Shown one piece after another: positions 1 to 8,716 of a stretch of 64,000 nt of DNA. The notes below the pieces were generated by a model. It was not told the origin of the DNA, searched no databases, and worked only from the letters and a program-made list of their open reading frames with translations. The stretch spans positions 1 to 64,000 of the forward strand of contig DBYR01000014.1 in NCBI GenBank assembly GCA_002310215.1, given 5' to 3'. The number at the start of each line of letters is the position of its first letter. The stretch's first letter is position 1. The position numbers and the translations under genes are program-made. The DNA comes from Bacteroidales bacterium UBA1181. Lineage in GTDB: Bacteria; Bacteroidota; Bacteroidia; Bacteroidales; Paludibacteraceae.

Positions 1-103
1 TTTTAGCATCTATATGAGACGCTGACTCCTCAGCTGCCAAATAAGCAGCAATGTGTTTTGCTTTTTTCTCAACCTTTTTAGGCTTTTTCTCATTACCTTT
101 CAT
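1..103 (-). CDS. Small lysine-rich hypothetical protein (3' end outside window)
   Basis: An ATG at 103 on the minus strand opens a frame that stays open to the left edge, giving 34 visible residues that begin MKGNEKKPKKVEKKAKHIAA. The first 17 residues are strongly basic, then the sequence becomes alanine-rich and looks helical. There is no signal peptide. The length and function cannot be judged because the gene continues beyond base 1. It could be a small DNA- or ribosome-associated basic protein, but nothing here proves that. Confidence 0.55.
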   Translation of the reverse strand, partial: MKGNEKKPKKVEKKAKHIAAYLAAEESASHIDAK

Positions 104-513
104 AATACTACCAATTTAAAGTTAAACAATTTGTTTTATTTAAACGGAGTTGCTCGGTTATGAAAAACATAGCTGGGTAGCTCTTCGAAATGATTTTCGA
201 TCATAGTTGACGATCTTTATCGTCGTCTATATTAATACAAAAACCGTGCCAAACATTGAAATGAACTTTCTGTCCACTTTTGTGCCATTCTGTCCGGGTG
301 GTGTGTCATGATTGGCTATTTTTTTTGTAGGGTAGGGTGAAAATTGTTTGTCAGACGGTCACCGTAGAGACGCAATGCATTGCGTCTCATCTGATGAAAA
401 TTAAATTGTTTTTGTAATGCTATATTGTCGATTCTTTGTAAATTGCCTTGATTATTGGTGAGAGATTTGTTTCTTCCTTTCCCTTTGAAAATGAATAGTT
501 TAATTAATACAAT
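104..513. other. Intergenic stretch between divergent genes
   Basis: These 410 bases separate the leftward small gene from the rightward nadE and should hold both promoters. I see no exact TTTG/TAnnTTTG pair. A perfect 6-bp hairpin GACGAT-CTTT-ATCGTC lies at 209-224, and a 22-base perfect palindrome lies at 367-388 (separate entry). The open frame on the minus strand at 316-765 overlaps nadE and has no family features, so I do not call it a gene. Confidence 0.5.
367..388. repeat. 22-bp perfect palindrome, REP-like
   Basis: The 22 bases are a perfect palindrome with arms GAGACGCAATG and CATTGCGTCTC, in the non-coding region upstream of nadE. Palindromes of this kind, often flanked by TA, occur in many copies in Bacteroidota genomes and are of the REP type mobilised by RAYT transposases. 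The window has a RAYT gene at 41847, although the palindromes next to that gene have a different sequence. Assigning this one to a RAYT family is inference. Confidence 0.55.
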
Positions 514-2430
514 ATGGAAAATAAAGAAGTAGGATTCGTCCGCATTGCCAGTGCTATCCCAGTGGTGGAGATTGCCAATCCCAAGGTGAATGCCGACAGA
601 ATCATATCGCTGATAGAAAAGGCGGCGCAAGAGAATGTCAAAATTGTATGTTTCCCAGAACTTTGTCTTACGGGTTATACTTGTTCCGATCTTTTTTATC
701 AACGTACTTTGATCGATGAGACGCAAAGGCAACTTCTTAGAATAAATGAGGCCGCTGGTCGGCATGGACTCTATGCCATTGTGGGGGCGCCCTACTATCG
801 CGATGGTAAACTATATAATGCGGCTTTCGTGGCTGGTACGGGCGACCAGTTCTTCCATACGGAGGTGGATAAACAATATTTGCCAAGCAACAATGAGTTC
901 TACGAGAAACGTTGGTTCACACCTGGATTTGGTGAGAAGAGGCAGGTCTTTGAGGTCGATGGACTAAAATTCGGTATTGAGATCTGCGAAGACTTATGGA
1001 TGCCGGCATCTCCAAGTGACGAGCTCTGTCTGGCGGGTGCGGAGATCATCTTCAACCTCTCTGCCAGTGATGAACTGATTGGCAAGGAGGCTTACCGCCG
1101 TCAATTGGTGAAGCAGAAGTCTGCCACGAATGTGTGTGCCTACATCTATACGGGCTCTGGTTTCGGAGAGAGCAGCACGGACCTTGTCTTCTCTGGCACT
1201 GCCATCATCACTGAAAACGGTAGTCTGTTGGCTACGTCGGAACGTTTCTCTTTCAAAGAACAGCTCACCATCGCCGATATTGACGTGCAGCGATTGCAGG
1301 CGGATCGTCTGCGCAATTCCGCTTTCATCATCGGTAATCAAAATCCTAACAAGAAGAACGAGATTGAAATCACGCACCTTGATTCAGCCGAGATATATGC
1401 CAATCCATCGGATGTGACCCGCACATTCGCACCTCATCCATTCGTTCCGCCAGAGGACGAGATGAAGACTCGTTGCAATGAGATCTTCTCCATCCAAGTG
1501 GGTGGATTGGCAACACGTTTGTATCATACAGGCATCCAGAAAGCGGTTGTGGGCATTAGTGGAGGTCTCGACTCTACACTTGTGTTGCTTGTGATGGTGA
1601 AGACATTCGACAAATTAGGCCTTCCTCGCAAAAACATTGTTGGTATCACAATGCCTGGTTTCGGTACCACCGGTCGTACCTATCACAACTCACTCAATAT
1701 GATGAAGAGTCTGGGTATCTCTATCAAGGAGGTCGATATAAAGCCAGCTTGCTTGCAGCACTTGAAGGATCTTGATCATGACCTTTCCGTACTCGATGTC
1801 ACCTATGAAAACACACAGGCGCGTGAGAGAACACAGATCTTGATGGACTATGCCAACAAGATTGGTGGATTGGTGGTTGGAACGGGCGACTTGTCTGAGT
1901 TGGTGTTGGGTTGGGCAACCTACAACGGCGACCACATGAGTATGTATGCTGTCAACACATCGATTCCGAAGACCTTGGTGAGATATTTGGTGAAATATGC
2001 GGCTCTTTATGAGATGGATGAGGCCGCAAAGGAGACGTTGTTGGATGTCTGTGACACACCCGTCAGCCCGGAACTTCTTCCTGCAGACGACAAAGGAGAG
2101 ATCGCACAAAAGACAGAGGATTTGGTGGGACCTTACGAACTACATGATTTCTTCATCTACTACACCCTTCGTTTCGGTTTGTCGCCTACAAAGATTTATT
2201 TTATGGCTCGCAAGGCGTTTGAAGGCAAATATGATGATGCGACGATACTGAAGTGGATGCGCACGTTCTATTGGCGTTTCTTCGCACAACAGTTCAAAAG
2301 AAGCTGTATGCCAGATGGTCCGAAGGTGGGTAGTGTCAACCTCTCACCGCGTGGTGATTGGAGAATGCCAAGCGATGCCTCCAGCAAAATATGGATTGAA
2401 GAGGTGGAACGTTTAACAAAAAATATATAA
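514..2430 (+). CDS. nadE: Glutamine-dependent NAD+ synthetase
   Basis: This makes NAD+ from deamido-NAD+, using glutamine as the nitrogen source, in the cytoplasm. The 638 residues carry an N-terminal nitrilase-fold amidotransferase domain (about 1-270; catalytic-region motif ICEDLW) and a C-terminal NAD synthetase domain (about 330-630). The ATP-binding P-loop SGGLDST and the downstream motifs GTGDLSELVLGWATYNGD and KTEDLVGPYELHDF are clear. The length matches two-domain NadE and the gene looks intact. The start is the ATG at 514. It is followed after only 2 bases by a lipoprotein gene, so the two are probably cotranscribed. Confidence 0.96.
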   Translation: MENKEVGFVRIASAIPVVEIANPKVNADRIISLIEKAAQENVKIVCFPELCLTGYTCSDLFYQRTLIDETQRQLLRINEAAGRHGLYAIVGAPYYRDGKLYNAAFVAGTGDQFFHTEVDKQYLPSNNEFYEKRWFTPGFGEKRQVFEVDGLKFGIEICEDLWMPASPSDELCLAGAEIIFNLSASDELIGKEAYRRQLVKQKSATNVCAYIYTGSGFGESSTDLVFSGTAIITENGSLLATSERFSFKEQLTIADIDVQRLQADRLRNSAFIIGNQNPNKKNEIEITHLDSAEIYANPSDVTRTFAPHPFVPPEDEMKTRCNEIFSIQVGGLATRLYHTGIQKAVVGISGGLDSTLVLLVMVKTFDKLGLPRKNIVGITMPGFGTTGRTYHNSLNMMKSLGISIKEVDIKPACLQHLKDLDHDLSVLDVTYENTQARERTQILMDYANKIGGLVVGTGDLSELVLGWATYNGDHMSMYAVNTSIPKTLVRYLVKYAALYEMDEAAKETLLDVCDTPVSPELLPADDKGEIAQKTEDLVGPYELHDFFIYYTLRFGLSPTKIYFMARKAFEGKYDDATILKWMRTFYWRFFAQQFKRSCMPDGPKVGSVNLSPRGDWRMPSDASSKIWIEEVERLTKNI

Positions 2431-2432
2431 TC

Positions 2433-3137
2433 ATGAAAAAAGAATTTCTCATTGTAGCAACGGCTGTATTATGTGCTTGCAGTGGTTCGAACACAAATCA
2501 GGAGCAACGTTCAGATACACTTAGAAAGGAGCTTCCTGAAGATACGGTAGTGGTAGTGAAGGAAATGACTCCATTTACCTCTCCCGACCGCCAATTTATG
2601 GATGTGCGTGGCAACGTTTCCAAATTGTCTGTTCAGGTAAGTAATTGTGACTCTACTTGGAGTGGCAAGCTCGAACATGTGGAATGGATGGATAAGACAT
2701 ACACATTCGATCAAAAAGGTGTTGTCGCTTTTGATACAAAGGAAAAAATCAGGCTTTCCCGCAACGATAATGGACAAATCACAAAGAAGGAAGTCTATGT
2801 GGCGGACTTGGGTATTTATATTTCTGAAGAGTATCTCTATAATGAACAGGGGATGTTGGATACGATGATTATCAATGGGTTAGAATGCCATGGGAAAAAG
2901 TATTTCACGTATGACAGTGATTTAGAATGTGTTTCCTCTGTTGAACCCTCTATGGGAGAAGGTGAATATCTTTATACAGATGCCATGGAGTATTTCAACA
3001 TCGTGGAGCGGGATAGTTTGGGTAACTGGACAAAACGTCGTGTAACCACTGTTAATAAGTATTCTCAGGACGGGAAGAATATTGAGAAAGAGGAGAGAGA
3101 GTATCGTATAGAGACGAGAGAAATTTTTTATTATTAA
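2433..3137 (+). CDS. Hypothetical lipoprotein
   Basis: The 234-residue protein starts with a lipoprotein signal whose lipobox LCAC puts the lipidated cysteine near residue 15, followed by a polar linker rich in Ser, Asn and Gln. The remainder resembles Bacteroidota periplasmic proteins built of short YD-like beta-strand stretches (for example FDQKGVVAFDTKEKIRLSRN and YLYNEQGMLDTMIING). It begins 2 bases after nadE, so it probably shares that transcript. A link to NAD metabolism is not implied by sequence. The function is unknown. Confidence 0.75.
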   Translation: MKKEFLIVATAVLCACSGSNTNQEQRSDTLRKELPEDTVVVVKEMTPFTSPDRQFMDVRGNVSKLSVQVSNCDSTWSGKLEHVEWMDKTYTFDQKGVVAFDTKEKIRLSRNDNGQITKKEVYVADLGIYISEEYLYNEQGMLDTMIINGLECHGKKYFTYDSDLECVSSVEPSMGEGEYLYTDAMEYFNIVERDSLGNWTKRRVTTVNKYSQDGKNIEKEEREYRIETREIFYY

Positions 3138-3306
3138 ATGTGATCCACACACGCTCGGAATTTGTGCTCAAAGTTAACGTTGAATTGATTCGTCCGCAAA
3201 ATTTCCGCCCTTGATTCCGTGGGTTTAGGATCATGCCTTGGGGCAAATTTGTCCCATTCAAAAAAATGATGTACATTCGCGTCATTAATTTTATAATCGT
3301 TATAGT

Positions 3307-3909
3307 ATGAAAAAAGTATTGTTTTTACTGTTGGCTGTGCTTCCTTTCATGGGAGTCAGCGCATCGAATGTGAGCAAGATTGAGTATGCCAATGCTGGTG
3401 ATTTCTCCCTCGGTATTATGATTGGTGTTCCTCCTCATAGCCATGCGAACATGCCTTCTCTTTCTGTAGATGGTATGTGGGGCTTGGCGGATGGTTTCAT
3501 CCACACGAAGACGTTTGGCGACAATGGTGCCATCGATTTGGGCGCATATATCGGATATTGTCATTGGGGAGACTCTTATACAACTTTGGGTCTTGAATAT
3601 GACCATACTTATTGGGAGTTGCCTCTCGCCGTACGTTGTGGTTTCCACTTCGAGTTCGTTCAGCATTTGGATGTCTATGCTGGTTTCCAGGGCGGTGTGG
3701 CTATCTGCCATTGGAGAAACGAATATGCCAACGGACAGAGTGAAAGCGATGGCAACAGCGATGGTATCTTTGGTAACTACTTGGGCGCAAAATGGCACTT
3801 CACCGATAGCTTCGGTGTGAAGGCTGAATTCTCGAGCGATTGGATCGGTAAGGGTGAGGAGCATAATAACATGCCTCCTTTCGCTGTTGGTGTGACGTTC
3901 AATTTCTAA
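3307..3909 (+). CDS. Outer-membrane beta-barrel-like protein, paralog 1
   Basis: The 200 residues begin with a signal peptide (MKKVLFLLLAVLPFMGVSAS) and continue as alternating hydrophobic and aromatic strands, ending VGVTFNF. A terminal aromatic preceded by alternating hydrophobics is typical of outer-membrane barrels. It shares blocks with the next gene: EYANAGDFSLGIMIGVP, a W-G-(L/V)-ADGFI segment, a G-AIDLG segment, FHFEFV-HLD-YAG and GAKW-FTD-FGVK-EF. The two are therefore tandem paralogs. The role is unknown; a small porin-like or structural surface protein is a guess. Confidence 0.75.
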   Translation: MKKVLFLLLAVLPFMGVSASNVSKIEYANAGDFSLGIMIGVPPHSHANMPSLSVDGMWGLADGFIHTKTFGDNGAIDLGAYIGYCHWGDSYTTLGLEYDHTYWELPLAVRCGFHFEFVQHLDVYAGFQGGVAICHWRNEYANGQSESDGNSDGIFGNYLGAKWHFTDSFGVKAEFSSDWIGKGEEHNNMPPFAVGVTFNF

Positions 3910-3970
3910 TTAGAAGAGATAATGTTCCCTCTGTGTGAGGATAATATGTTTTGAAAAAACGATTGTTATT

Positions 3971-4576
3971 ATGAAAAGGATTTTTTTGTTACTGACGATT
4001 CTATCAGTATTGAGTCCATTCTCCTTCGCGGAGAAGGTGGACCACATCGAGTTCGCCAACAAAGGTAAGTTCACTTTGGGACTGGGTATCGGTGTCCCGG
4101 GCGTTCGCTCCACCCATAATGATAGGGCTAATATGCCTTCCCTCATCTTGGACGGTAGTTGGGGTGTTGCGGATGGTTTCATCAAAAGCAAGCATTTCGG
4201 ACAGAATGGCGCCATCGACTTGGGCTTCTACTATGCGTTCTGCCATTATCGTAAGTGGGACGAGAAGCATTTCGGCTATCTGCAGAACACGGGCTTGTTC
4301 CGTGCCGCTTTCCACTTCGAGTTCGTGAAGCATTTGGATACGTACGCTGGTCTGACCAGCGGTGTGAATGTCTTTACACCTGCGGGTAAATGGTGGTCTG
4401 ACGAGCAGAAGGATAATTGGGACCATGTTAAGTATGCCGGTGGTATGTTCACGGGTGCTAAATGGTACTTCACGGATGTGTTTGGCGTGAAGACGGAGTT
4501 CCAGTTCGACTGGGGTTCTCCGGGCTACGGAAACCTTCCTACCGCCGCTATTGGTGTGACTTTCAATTTCAGATAA
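3971..4576 (+). CDS. Outer-membrane beta-barrel-like protein, paralog 2
   Basis: I chose the ATG at 3971 because it opens a clean signal peptide (MKRIFLLLTILSVLSPFSFA); the open frame extends upstream to 3935 without one. The mature part shares conserved blocks with the preceding gene (FANKGKFTLGLGIGVPG, GVADGFIKSKHFGQNGAIDLG, FHFEFVKHLDTYAG, GAKWYFTDVFGVKTEF) and ends GVTFNFR. A segment around SGVNVFTPAGKWWSDE is specific to this copy. The gene ends just before a strong terminator at 4607-4635, so the pair may form one transcription unit. Confidence 0.75.
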   Translation: MKRIFLLLTILSVLSPFSFAEKVDHIEFANKGKFTLGLGIGVPGVRSTHNDRANMPSLILDGSWGVADGFIKSKHFGQNGAIDLGFYYAFCHYRKWDEKHFGYLQNTGLFRAAFHFEFVKHLDTYAGLTSGVNVFTPAGKWWSDEQKDNWDHVKYAGGMFTGAKWYFTDVFGVKTEFQFDWGSPGYGNLPTAAIGVTFNFR

Positions 4577-4606
4577 TTGAATCCGAACAGACTATTGTAA
4601 ATGATT

Positions 4607-4635
4607 AAGGAGGGGTGTTTGCCCCTCCTTTTTTT
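4607..4635 (+). terminator. Rho-independent terminator after the barrel pair
   Basis: A perfect 9-bp stem, AAGGAGGGG (4607-4615) with CCCCTCCTT (4622-4630), has a 6-base loop and runs into a T tract to 4635. It faces the convergent gene that ends at 4650 and would stop rightward transcription. Confidence 0.9.
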
Positions 4636-4649
4636 GTGTGATGTGCCTT

Positions 4650-6368
4650 TTACTTCACCACTATCTTCAGACTCTTTGTCTCTTTGCCTCCGCGGATGTC
4701 TGCGATGATGGTTTGCCCTTGGTAGGGGGTGAGGCTTATGCTCCTCTCCGTGGCTCTCCATTCTCCCAACTTCTCTCCCTTTAGGTTGTACAATGTCGCC
4801 TTCTCGCCCTTCTGTAGGTGCAGCGCTCCGTCGAGGAGGTAGGTGCGCTCTTCGTCTTGGGCGATGTTGTACAGCCCGTTCTCTCCTGTTTTTTTGTAGA
4901 CGAACCGCCCGATTTTGTTTGCTCCGAGGGTCGCATTGTATTGTGCGGATGGATTGCCGAATTGTATGCAGTGGTAATTCTTGTCGCTTTTGTGGTCACC
5001 ATATTCTGAGATTCGGATGAATAGTTCGTACGTGCCTTCCGTCATCTCTTGCGGAATCTCCAAGTGTGCGCTTAGGGTTGTTGTCTCCCTTGAAAGCCAC
5101 GCCATGGGGTCGATAGGACTTTCCGGAAACACTTCGTGGTTCTCCGTCTCTCCCTTGAAGAGGAACGAGACGATCGCTTTGCGGGTGAGGTTGCCGAAAC
5201 CGACGTTCTCTATGCCCAATTTCACGTCGATGCCTTTACCTGTTGCCGGGGCGTTGTCGATCGTGGCGCTCCGAAGGATGAAGCGGTAGCCCAGATGGTT
5301 CTCCACGTAGGTGTAGCCATCCTTCCCGTTGTATTCGGGGTCGTCGCCTTCGAAGGTGATCTCCTTCCATCCGAGGATGGTGGGTTGGTGCCATTCGTAG
5401 TTGAGGTAGGAGGTGTGGGTGCGGAAACCCTCTTGGGAGAGGTAGGCTGGGGTGTTGATTGGTTCGTCACCGTTGTAGTTGGCGACGAGCTCACCGCCGT
5501 AGGGCGTGTGCAGCGAGTAGGTCTCGAGCCATTGCACCATCATCTCGCGGGTCATCTGTTGCCCGCTTTCCCCCATGCCGATGGTGCCCAAGTCGCTGTA
5601 GGAGCCCAGATAACCGTCGTTGTACATGCCGACGCGCAGGAGGGTGTCCCCTTTCGCCGCAAGGGCATCCTGGAACGCTTCCGAGTGGATGTCGAAGCCC
5701 GAGTAGTTGCCTCCCTTGTTGACACCCAGCCAGACCGCCACGATGTCGGGACGGCGCACACCGATCTTGATCTCCGGTGGTGTGCATTGGAGCAGTGTCT
5801 GCAGCGCCTCCGCGATGTTCTCGTTGCTGCCCACGTTGCTGGAGTGCATCTCGCCCCAACTGCCGTACATGCCCAGCTCCACGAAGGTGATGACGTCCGT
5901 GTTGCGGGCGTAGACTTCCCCCAACTGTTTTAGGTGACCGAGGATGACGGACTGCTCCGGGTCGCATTTGGTCGAGCCGTTGAACCAAGGGTCGTAGGCG
6001 AAGCGCACGATGGCTGTTTTCCCACGTTGGCGCACGGCGTCCAGCGTCGCCTCGAATGCATCCAAGGCATCTTGGGTGAGTGGTCGGGAGACCCCGAAGG
6101 TGGTGTCGCCCGTCTCCTCGTTGACGCTCAGCACCGCTTTGCTGGAGAATTCCGAGATGTCCATTCTGAGGTGGGAGATGTTGCCCCATGTGCTTGCTGG
6201 TTGATTCCCTTCCGTCTTCAGGTGAAGACCTTGGGTGCGGTAGAATCCGATGCCGGGGTTCTCCACTTTCTCCAAAGCGTCGGTATAGTCCAGGTCTTGC
6301 GGAACGGGAGCCCCGTGGAGCGTTATGCCTAAGAAAAGAAGGCCTGCGAAGGTGATGGTTCTTATCAT
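4650..6368 (-). CDS. Secreted DUF4874/DUF4832 protein, glycoside-hydrolase-like
   Basis: The 572 residues start with a signal peptide (about 1-19). A TIM-barrel-like DUF4874 region follows (about 25-200; ENPGIGFYRTQGLHL, RFAYDPWFNGS, FVELGMYGSWGEMHSS) and then a DUF4832 region (about 205-470; YNDGYLGSYSDLGT, NYNGDEPINTPAYL, SYLNYEWHQPTILGWK). The last 70 residues (LYNLKGEKLGEWRATERSI) resemble a Por-type sorting domain. This domain pair occurs in secreted or surface proteins of Bacteroidota that are probably polysaccharide-active, but no activity is established from the sequence. The catalytic assignment is open. Confidence 0.8.
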   Translation of the reverse strand: MIRTITFAGLLFLGITLHGAPVPQDLDYTDALEKVENPGIGFYRTQGLHLKTEGNQPASTWGNISHLRMDISEFSSKAVLSVNEETGDTTFGVSRPLTQDALDAFEATLDAVRQRGKTAIVRFAYDPWFNGSTKCDPEQSVILGHLKQLGEVYARNTDVITFVELGMYGSWGEMHSSNVGSNENIAEALQTLLQCTPPEIKIGVRRPDIVAVWLGVNKGGNYSGFDIHSEAFQDALAAKGDTLLRVGMYNDGYLGSYSDLGTIGMGESGQQMTREMMVQWLETYSLHTPYGGELVANYNGDEPINTPAYLSQEGFRTHTSYLNYEWHQPTILGWKEITFEGDDPEYNGKDGYTYVENHLGYRFILRSATIDNAPATGKGIDVKLGIENVGFGNLTRKAIVSFLFKGETENHEVFPESPIDPMAWLSRETTTLSAHLEIPQEMTEGTYELFIRISEYGDHKSDKNYHCIQFGNPSAQYNATLGANKIGRFVYKKTGENGLYNIAQDEERTYLLDGALHLQKGEKATLYNLKGEKLGEWRATERSISLTPYQGQTIIADIRGGKETKSLKIVVK

Positions 6369-6788
6369 GATCGTCGTATGTTAGTCCTGCGGAGGATATC
6401 AACCCTCGACGCATGGTTGTTATCAATTCCCTAATGTACGGAAAATATGCATTCCACGTTTGATTTTAGTGGTCATATTATGCTTGCGAAAAAACTTTGA
6501 TTTAGGAATATACGAAAAAAGACAAAAGACTTCCTGTAATAGAAAGCCCTTTGACGATTGCGCCTTGCCACCATTTCAGATGACAACACTTGGGGCACGG
6601 CAGGCAACGCGTAAAAGCGAAGTCCCCTCTGTGGGTTAAGCCCCCTGGTGGGTAAGGCATTTCGGGATTAACCGAAATGCGTAACCCGATGCAAATATGC
6701 AAAGATTTCATATTCCGTAAAAGTTTAATTCGTTTTTTTGTCTTTCTTTTTTGTAATTTCGTGACCGTAATGATAATCGAACGTTGAT
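6369..6788. other. Intergenic region with nested, mutually exclusive hairpins
   Basis: The 420 bases lie between two divergently transcribed genes. The left part (6369-6550) shows nothing clear. At 6562-6687 several complementary segments appear. GCCTTGCCACC (6562-6572) pairs with GGTGGGTAAGGC (6647-6658), GGGG (6592-6595) pairs with CCCC (6633-6636), and a strong hairpin at 6650-6687 joins GCATTTCGG to CCGAAATGC with flanking GGGT/ACCC. The outer stem and the last hairpin compete for bases 6650-6658. This is either a structured RNA or leader, or a degenerate repeat. The strand is not decided. Confidence 0.45.
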
Positions 6789-7472
6789 ATGAAGAAAGTG
6801 ATCGCATTCCTGCGCACATTGCGGGAGAATAACAATACGGAGTGGTTCCATGCCCATCGGAGGGAGTATGAGGAGGCGAAGGATTCCTTTAGCCAATTCG
6901 CCCGTCGGCTGATAGAGGAGACGGGCCGGTTCGACGAGAGTGTGGCGGGTCTAGAACTGAAGGACTGCACCTACCGCATTAACCGGGACATCCGCTTCTC
7001 GGCGGATAAATCGCCTTACAAAACCCATTTCGGGGTCTTCATCGCCCCCGGTGGCAAGAAGTCGGGTAGGGCAGGTTACTATTTCCACCTCTCCGTGGGT
7101 GGGGATGGCTATCCGGATGCCAATATGGTGGCGATCGGTCATTACTGTTACGACAAGCGGGTGGTGGAGATCGTGCGGGAAGACCTGATGGACGAGCCTG
7201 AGAAGTTCGCCTCCTTTGTGCGGACAGGTGCGAAAGATGGTTTTGAGCTCGATTACGAGGGCTCGTTGAAGAAACTGCCGAAGGAGTTCTCCGAGTGTAA
7301 ATACCCTGATTATGCTAGGCTGAAGGTCTACTGCTTGTCTAAATTCATGTCCGAGGAGGAGGTGTCGGACCAAGAGGAGCTCCTCCAGCATGTGCTGACG
7401 CTCTTCCGCCGCAACAAACCCTTCGTGGAATACTTGAATCAGGTGATTGATTATGTGAGTGAGGAGGATTAA
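6789..7472 (+). CDS. DUF2461 (TIGR02453) family protein
   Basis: The 227 residues match the DUF2461 family: N-terminal IAFLRTLRENNNTEWFHAHR, then YRINRDIRFSADKSPYKTHF and the GGDGYPDANMVAIGHY region. The family is widespread and cytoplasmic, and its biochemical role is not established. The gene stands alone, with divergent and convergent neighbours. The start ATG at 6789 gives the expected N-terminus. The length is normal for the family. Confidence 0.85.
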   Translation: MKKVIAFLRTLRENNNTEWFHAHRREYEEAKDSFSQFARRLIEETGRFDESVAGLELKDCTYRINRDIRFSADKSPYKTHFGVFIAPGGKKSGRAGYYFHLSVGGDGYPDANMVAIGHYCYDKRVVEIVREDLMDEPEKFASFVRTGAKDGFELDYEGSLKKLPKEFSECKYPDYARLKVYCLSKFMSEEEVSDQEELLQHVLTLFRRNKPFVEYLNQVIDYVSEED

Positions 7473-7495
7473 GCCCTTGCGATGCGCTAAAAAAT

Positions 7496-7530
7496 ATGCC
7501 AGGACCGGTTATGGGAAACGATCCTGGCAT
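7496..7530 (-). terminator. Terminator-like hairpin at the 3' side of the small minus-strand gene
   Basis: A 9-bp stem pairs ATGCCAGGA (7496-7504) with TCCTGGCAT (7522-7530). Read on the minus strand the hairpin is followed by ATTTTTTAG, so it fits termination of leftward transcription. It also lies 24 bases past the stop of the plus-strand DUF2461 gene, but there is no T run in that direction. Bases 7561-7620 between it and the next gene are a low-complexity series of CAATCA-like units. Confidence 0.55.
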
Positions 7531-7615
7531 TGAAAAATGGAAACGAATACAAACGCAAAACAATCAGTTAATCATCCAATCACTCAATCACACAGTTATT
7601 TAATCACTCAATCAA

Positions 7616-7891
7616 TCACTTTTTAGACGTATATTTCTGTAGCCTCACGAAATCCCCTCCGTCGGTGACGAAGAGACGGAAGGCCACAGCGTGTAGCTTA
7701 TTATCGATGCAGAGGTAAGTCACTTCTCTCCAGGAGCTTCTTTGCCTGTTCTTCACCTCCACCAATTCATAGATGCAACCATTGTGTTTCAACTCCTTCT
7801 TCTCGAAGTCCACACTCATACACTTTATGTCGAACGCATACGAACTTAGGTATGCCACTGACAGAATTATTGTTAAAACTACTTTTCTCAT
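7616..7891 (-). CDS. Small secreted hypothetical protein
   Basis: I chose the ATG at 7891 because it opens a good signal peptide (MRKVVLTIILSVAYLSSYAF); a start 9 bases upstream would add MWV in front of it. The mature part is about 70 residues, with short charged beta-like segments (VDFEKKELKHNGCIYELVEV, TYLCIDNKLHAVAFRLFV). No domain is recognised. A probable terminator lies downstream at 7496-7530. It is likely a real but small periplasmic protein. Confidence 0.55.
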   Translation of the reverse strand: MRKVVLTIILSVAYLSSYAFDIKCMSVDFEKKELKHNGCIYELVEVKNRQRSSWREVTYLCIDNKLHAVAFRLFVTDGGDFVRLQKYTSKK

Positions 7892-8104
7892 AACCCACAA
7901 ATTTTAGTTAATAGTATATATAAATTCACAACCAATGTAAGTCCGACCGCTTGTCTTCCCTTTTGTTTGATGTGACAAATTTAGAGTGTTAACCATAAAT
8001 AATCTATCGTTATTTACGATTTTATTCTATGTTATCCATTGATAAAAACGATTGATTAAAGGTCGGAGATTCTATAATGCATATCATCATTCAGAGAAAA
8101 GGGG

Positions 8105-8150
8105 ATAAAAAAATGACGTACATCGTTGTTGAATAACGACATACGTCATT
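8105..8150 (-). terminator. Terminator of the kor operon
   Basis: The hairpin pairs AATGACGTA (8112-8120) with TACGTCATT (8142-8150), with an inner CGTT/AACG stem. On the minus strand it is followed by TTTTTTTATCC. It lies 18 bases beyond the korC stop codon. Confidence 0.8.
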
Positions 8151-8168
8151 TATAGGGGTGTGGTATCC

Positions 8169-8705
8169 TTACTTAATGATCTCCATGCCCTTCTTCAAGG
8201 CAGCCTCGTTCATTGGAATGAGGTGGTGGTGACGTTCAGGGAGTGTCTTCTTCAGACCCTTGAGAACGTTTTCGAGTTCAACGATAGGTCTGATTTTCAA
8301 GAATCCACCGAGGAGGATCATGTTGAAGGACTTAGCCGCATTCATTTCGATGCAGGCGTCCATCGCGTTGATCTTGTGGATGTTGATGTCCGTTCTCGTT
8401 GGTTCCGTCGTGATACCGTAAGGATCATAGATCAATGTTCCGCCCGGTTTAACGGTCTTCTCGAACTTATCCAATGACTGTTGGTTCAGGATGATGGCCG
8501 TATCGTAGGAGTTTAGGATAGGAGAGCTAATCTTCTCATCGCTCAGGATGACGGTCACGTTAGCGGTACCACCGCGTTGTTCCGGACCGTAGGCAGGCAT
8601 CCAAGTCACCTCTTTGCCTTGCATCAAACCAGAGTAGGCAAGAATCTTACCCATGGAGAGAACGCCTTGTCCTCCGAATCCAGCTATGATAATTTCCTCT
8701 TTCAT
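8169..8705 (-). CDS. korC: 2-oxoacid:ferredoxin oxidoreductase, gamma subunit
   Basis: This is the last gene of a four-gene kor operon. The 178 residues match the gamma subunit: an N-terminal GFGGQGVLSMGKILAYSG nucleotide-binding-like loop, then TWMPAYGPEQRGGTANVTVI. The complex oxidises a 2-oxoacid, most likely 2-oxoglutarate, with CoA to acyl-CoA and CO2, and reduces ferredoxin. Run in reverse it can carboxylate. The gap to korB is 11 bases. Substrate assignment (2-oxoglutarate versus branched-chain 2-oxoacids) rests on the D-A-B-C gene order and is inference. Confidence 0.9.
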   Translation of the reverse strand: MKEEIIIAGFGGQGVLSMGKILAYSGLMQGKEVTWMPAYGPEQRGGTANVTVILSDEKISSPILNSYDTAIILNQQSLDKFEKTVKPGGTLIYDPYGITTEPTRTDINIHKINAMDACIEMNAAKSFNMILLGGFLKIRPIVELENVLKGLKKTLPERHHHLIPMNEAALKKGMEIIK

Positions 8706-8716
8706 TTCTTCTGATT

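Noticed and set aside
316..765. 149-residue minus-strand frame overlapping nadE
   Set aside because: It overlaps a strongly supported gene and includes the palindrome; no family features.
5136..6426. Long open frames opposite the DUF4874/DUF4832 gene (plus 5136-5933; minus 5491-6426)
   Set aside because: They are rich in Arg, Pro, His and Val with no family motif and lie fully within the real gene; its own frame has a signal peptide and domain motifs.
6502..6819. 105-residue minus-strand frame over the structured region
   Set aside because: It has no signal peptide or domain, is rich in Cys, Pro and His by chance of the hairpins, and overlaps the DUF2461 start.
7561..7620. CAATCA-rich stretch as CRISPR or iteron array
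   Set aside because: Units are short and irregular with no spacers and no replication genes, so it is simple low-complexity DNA.
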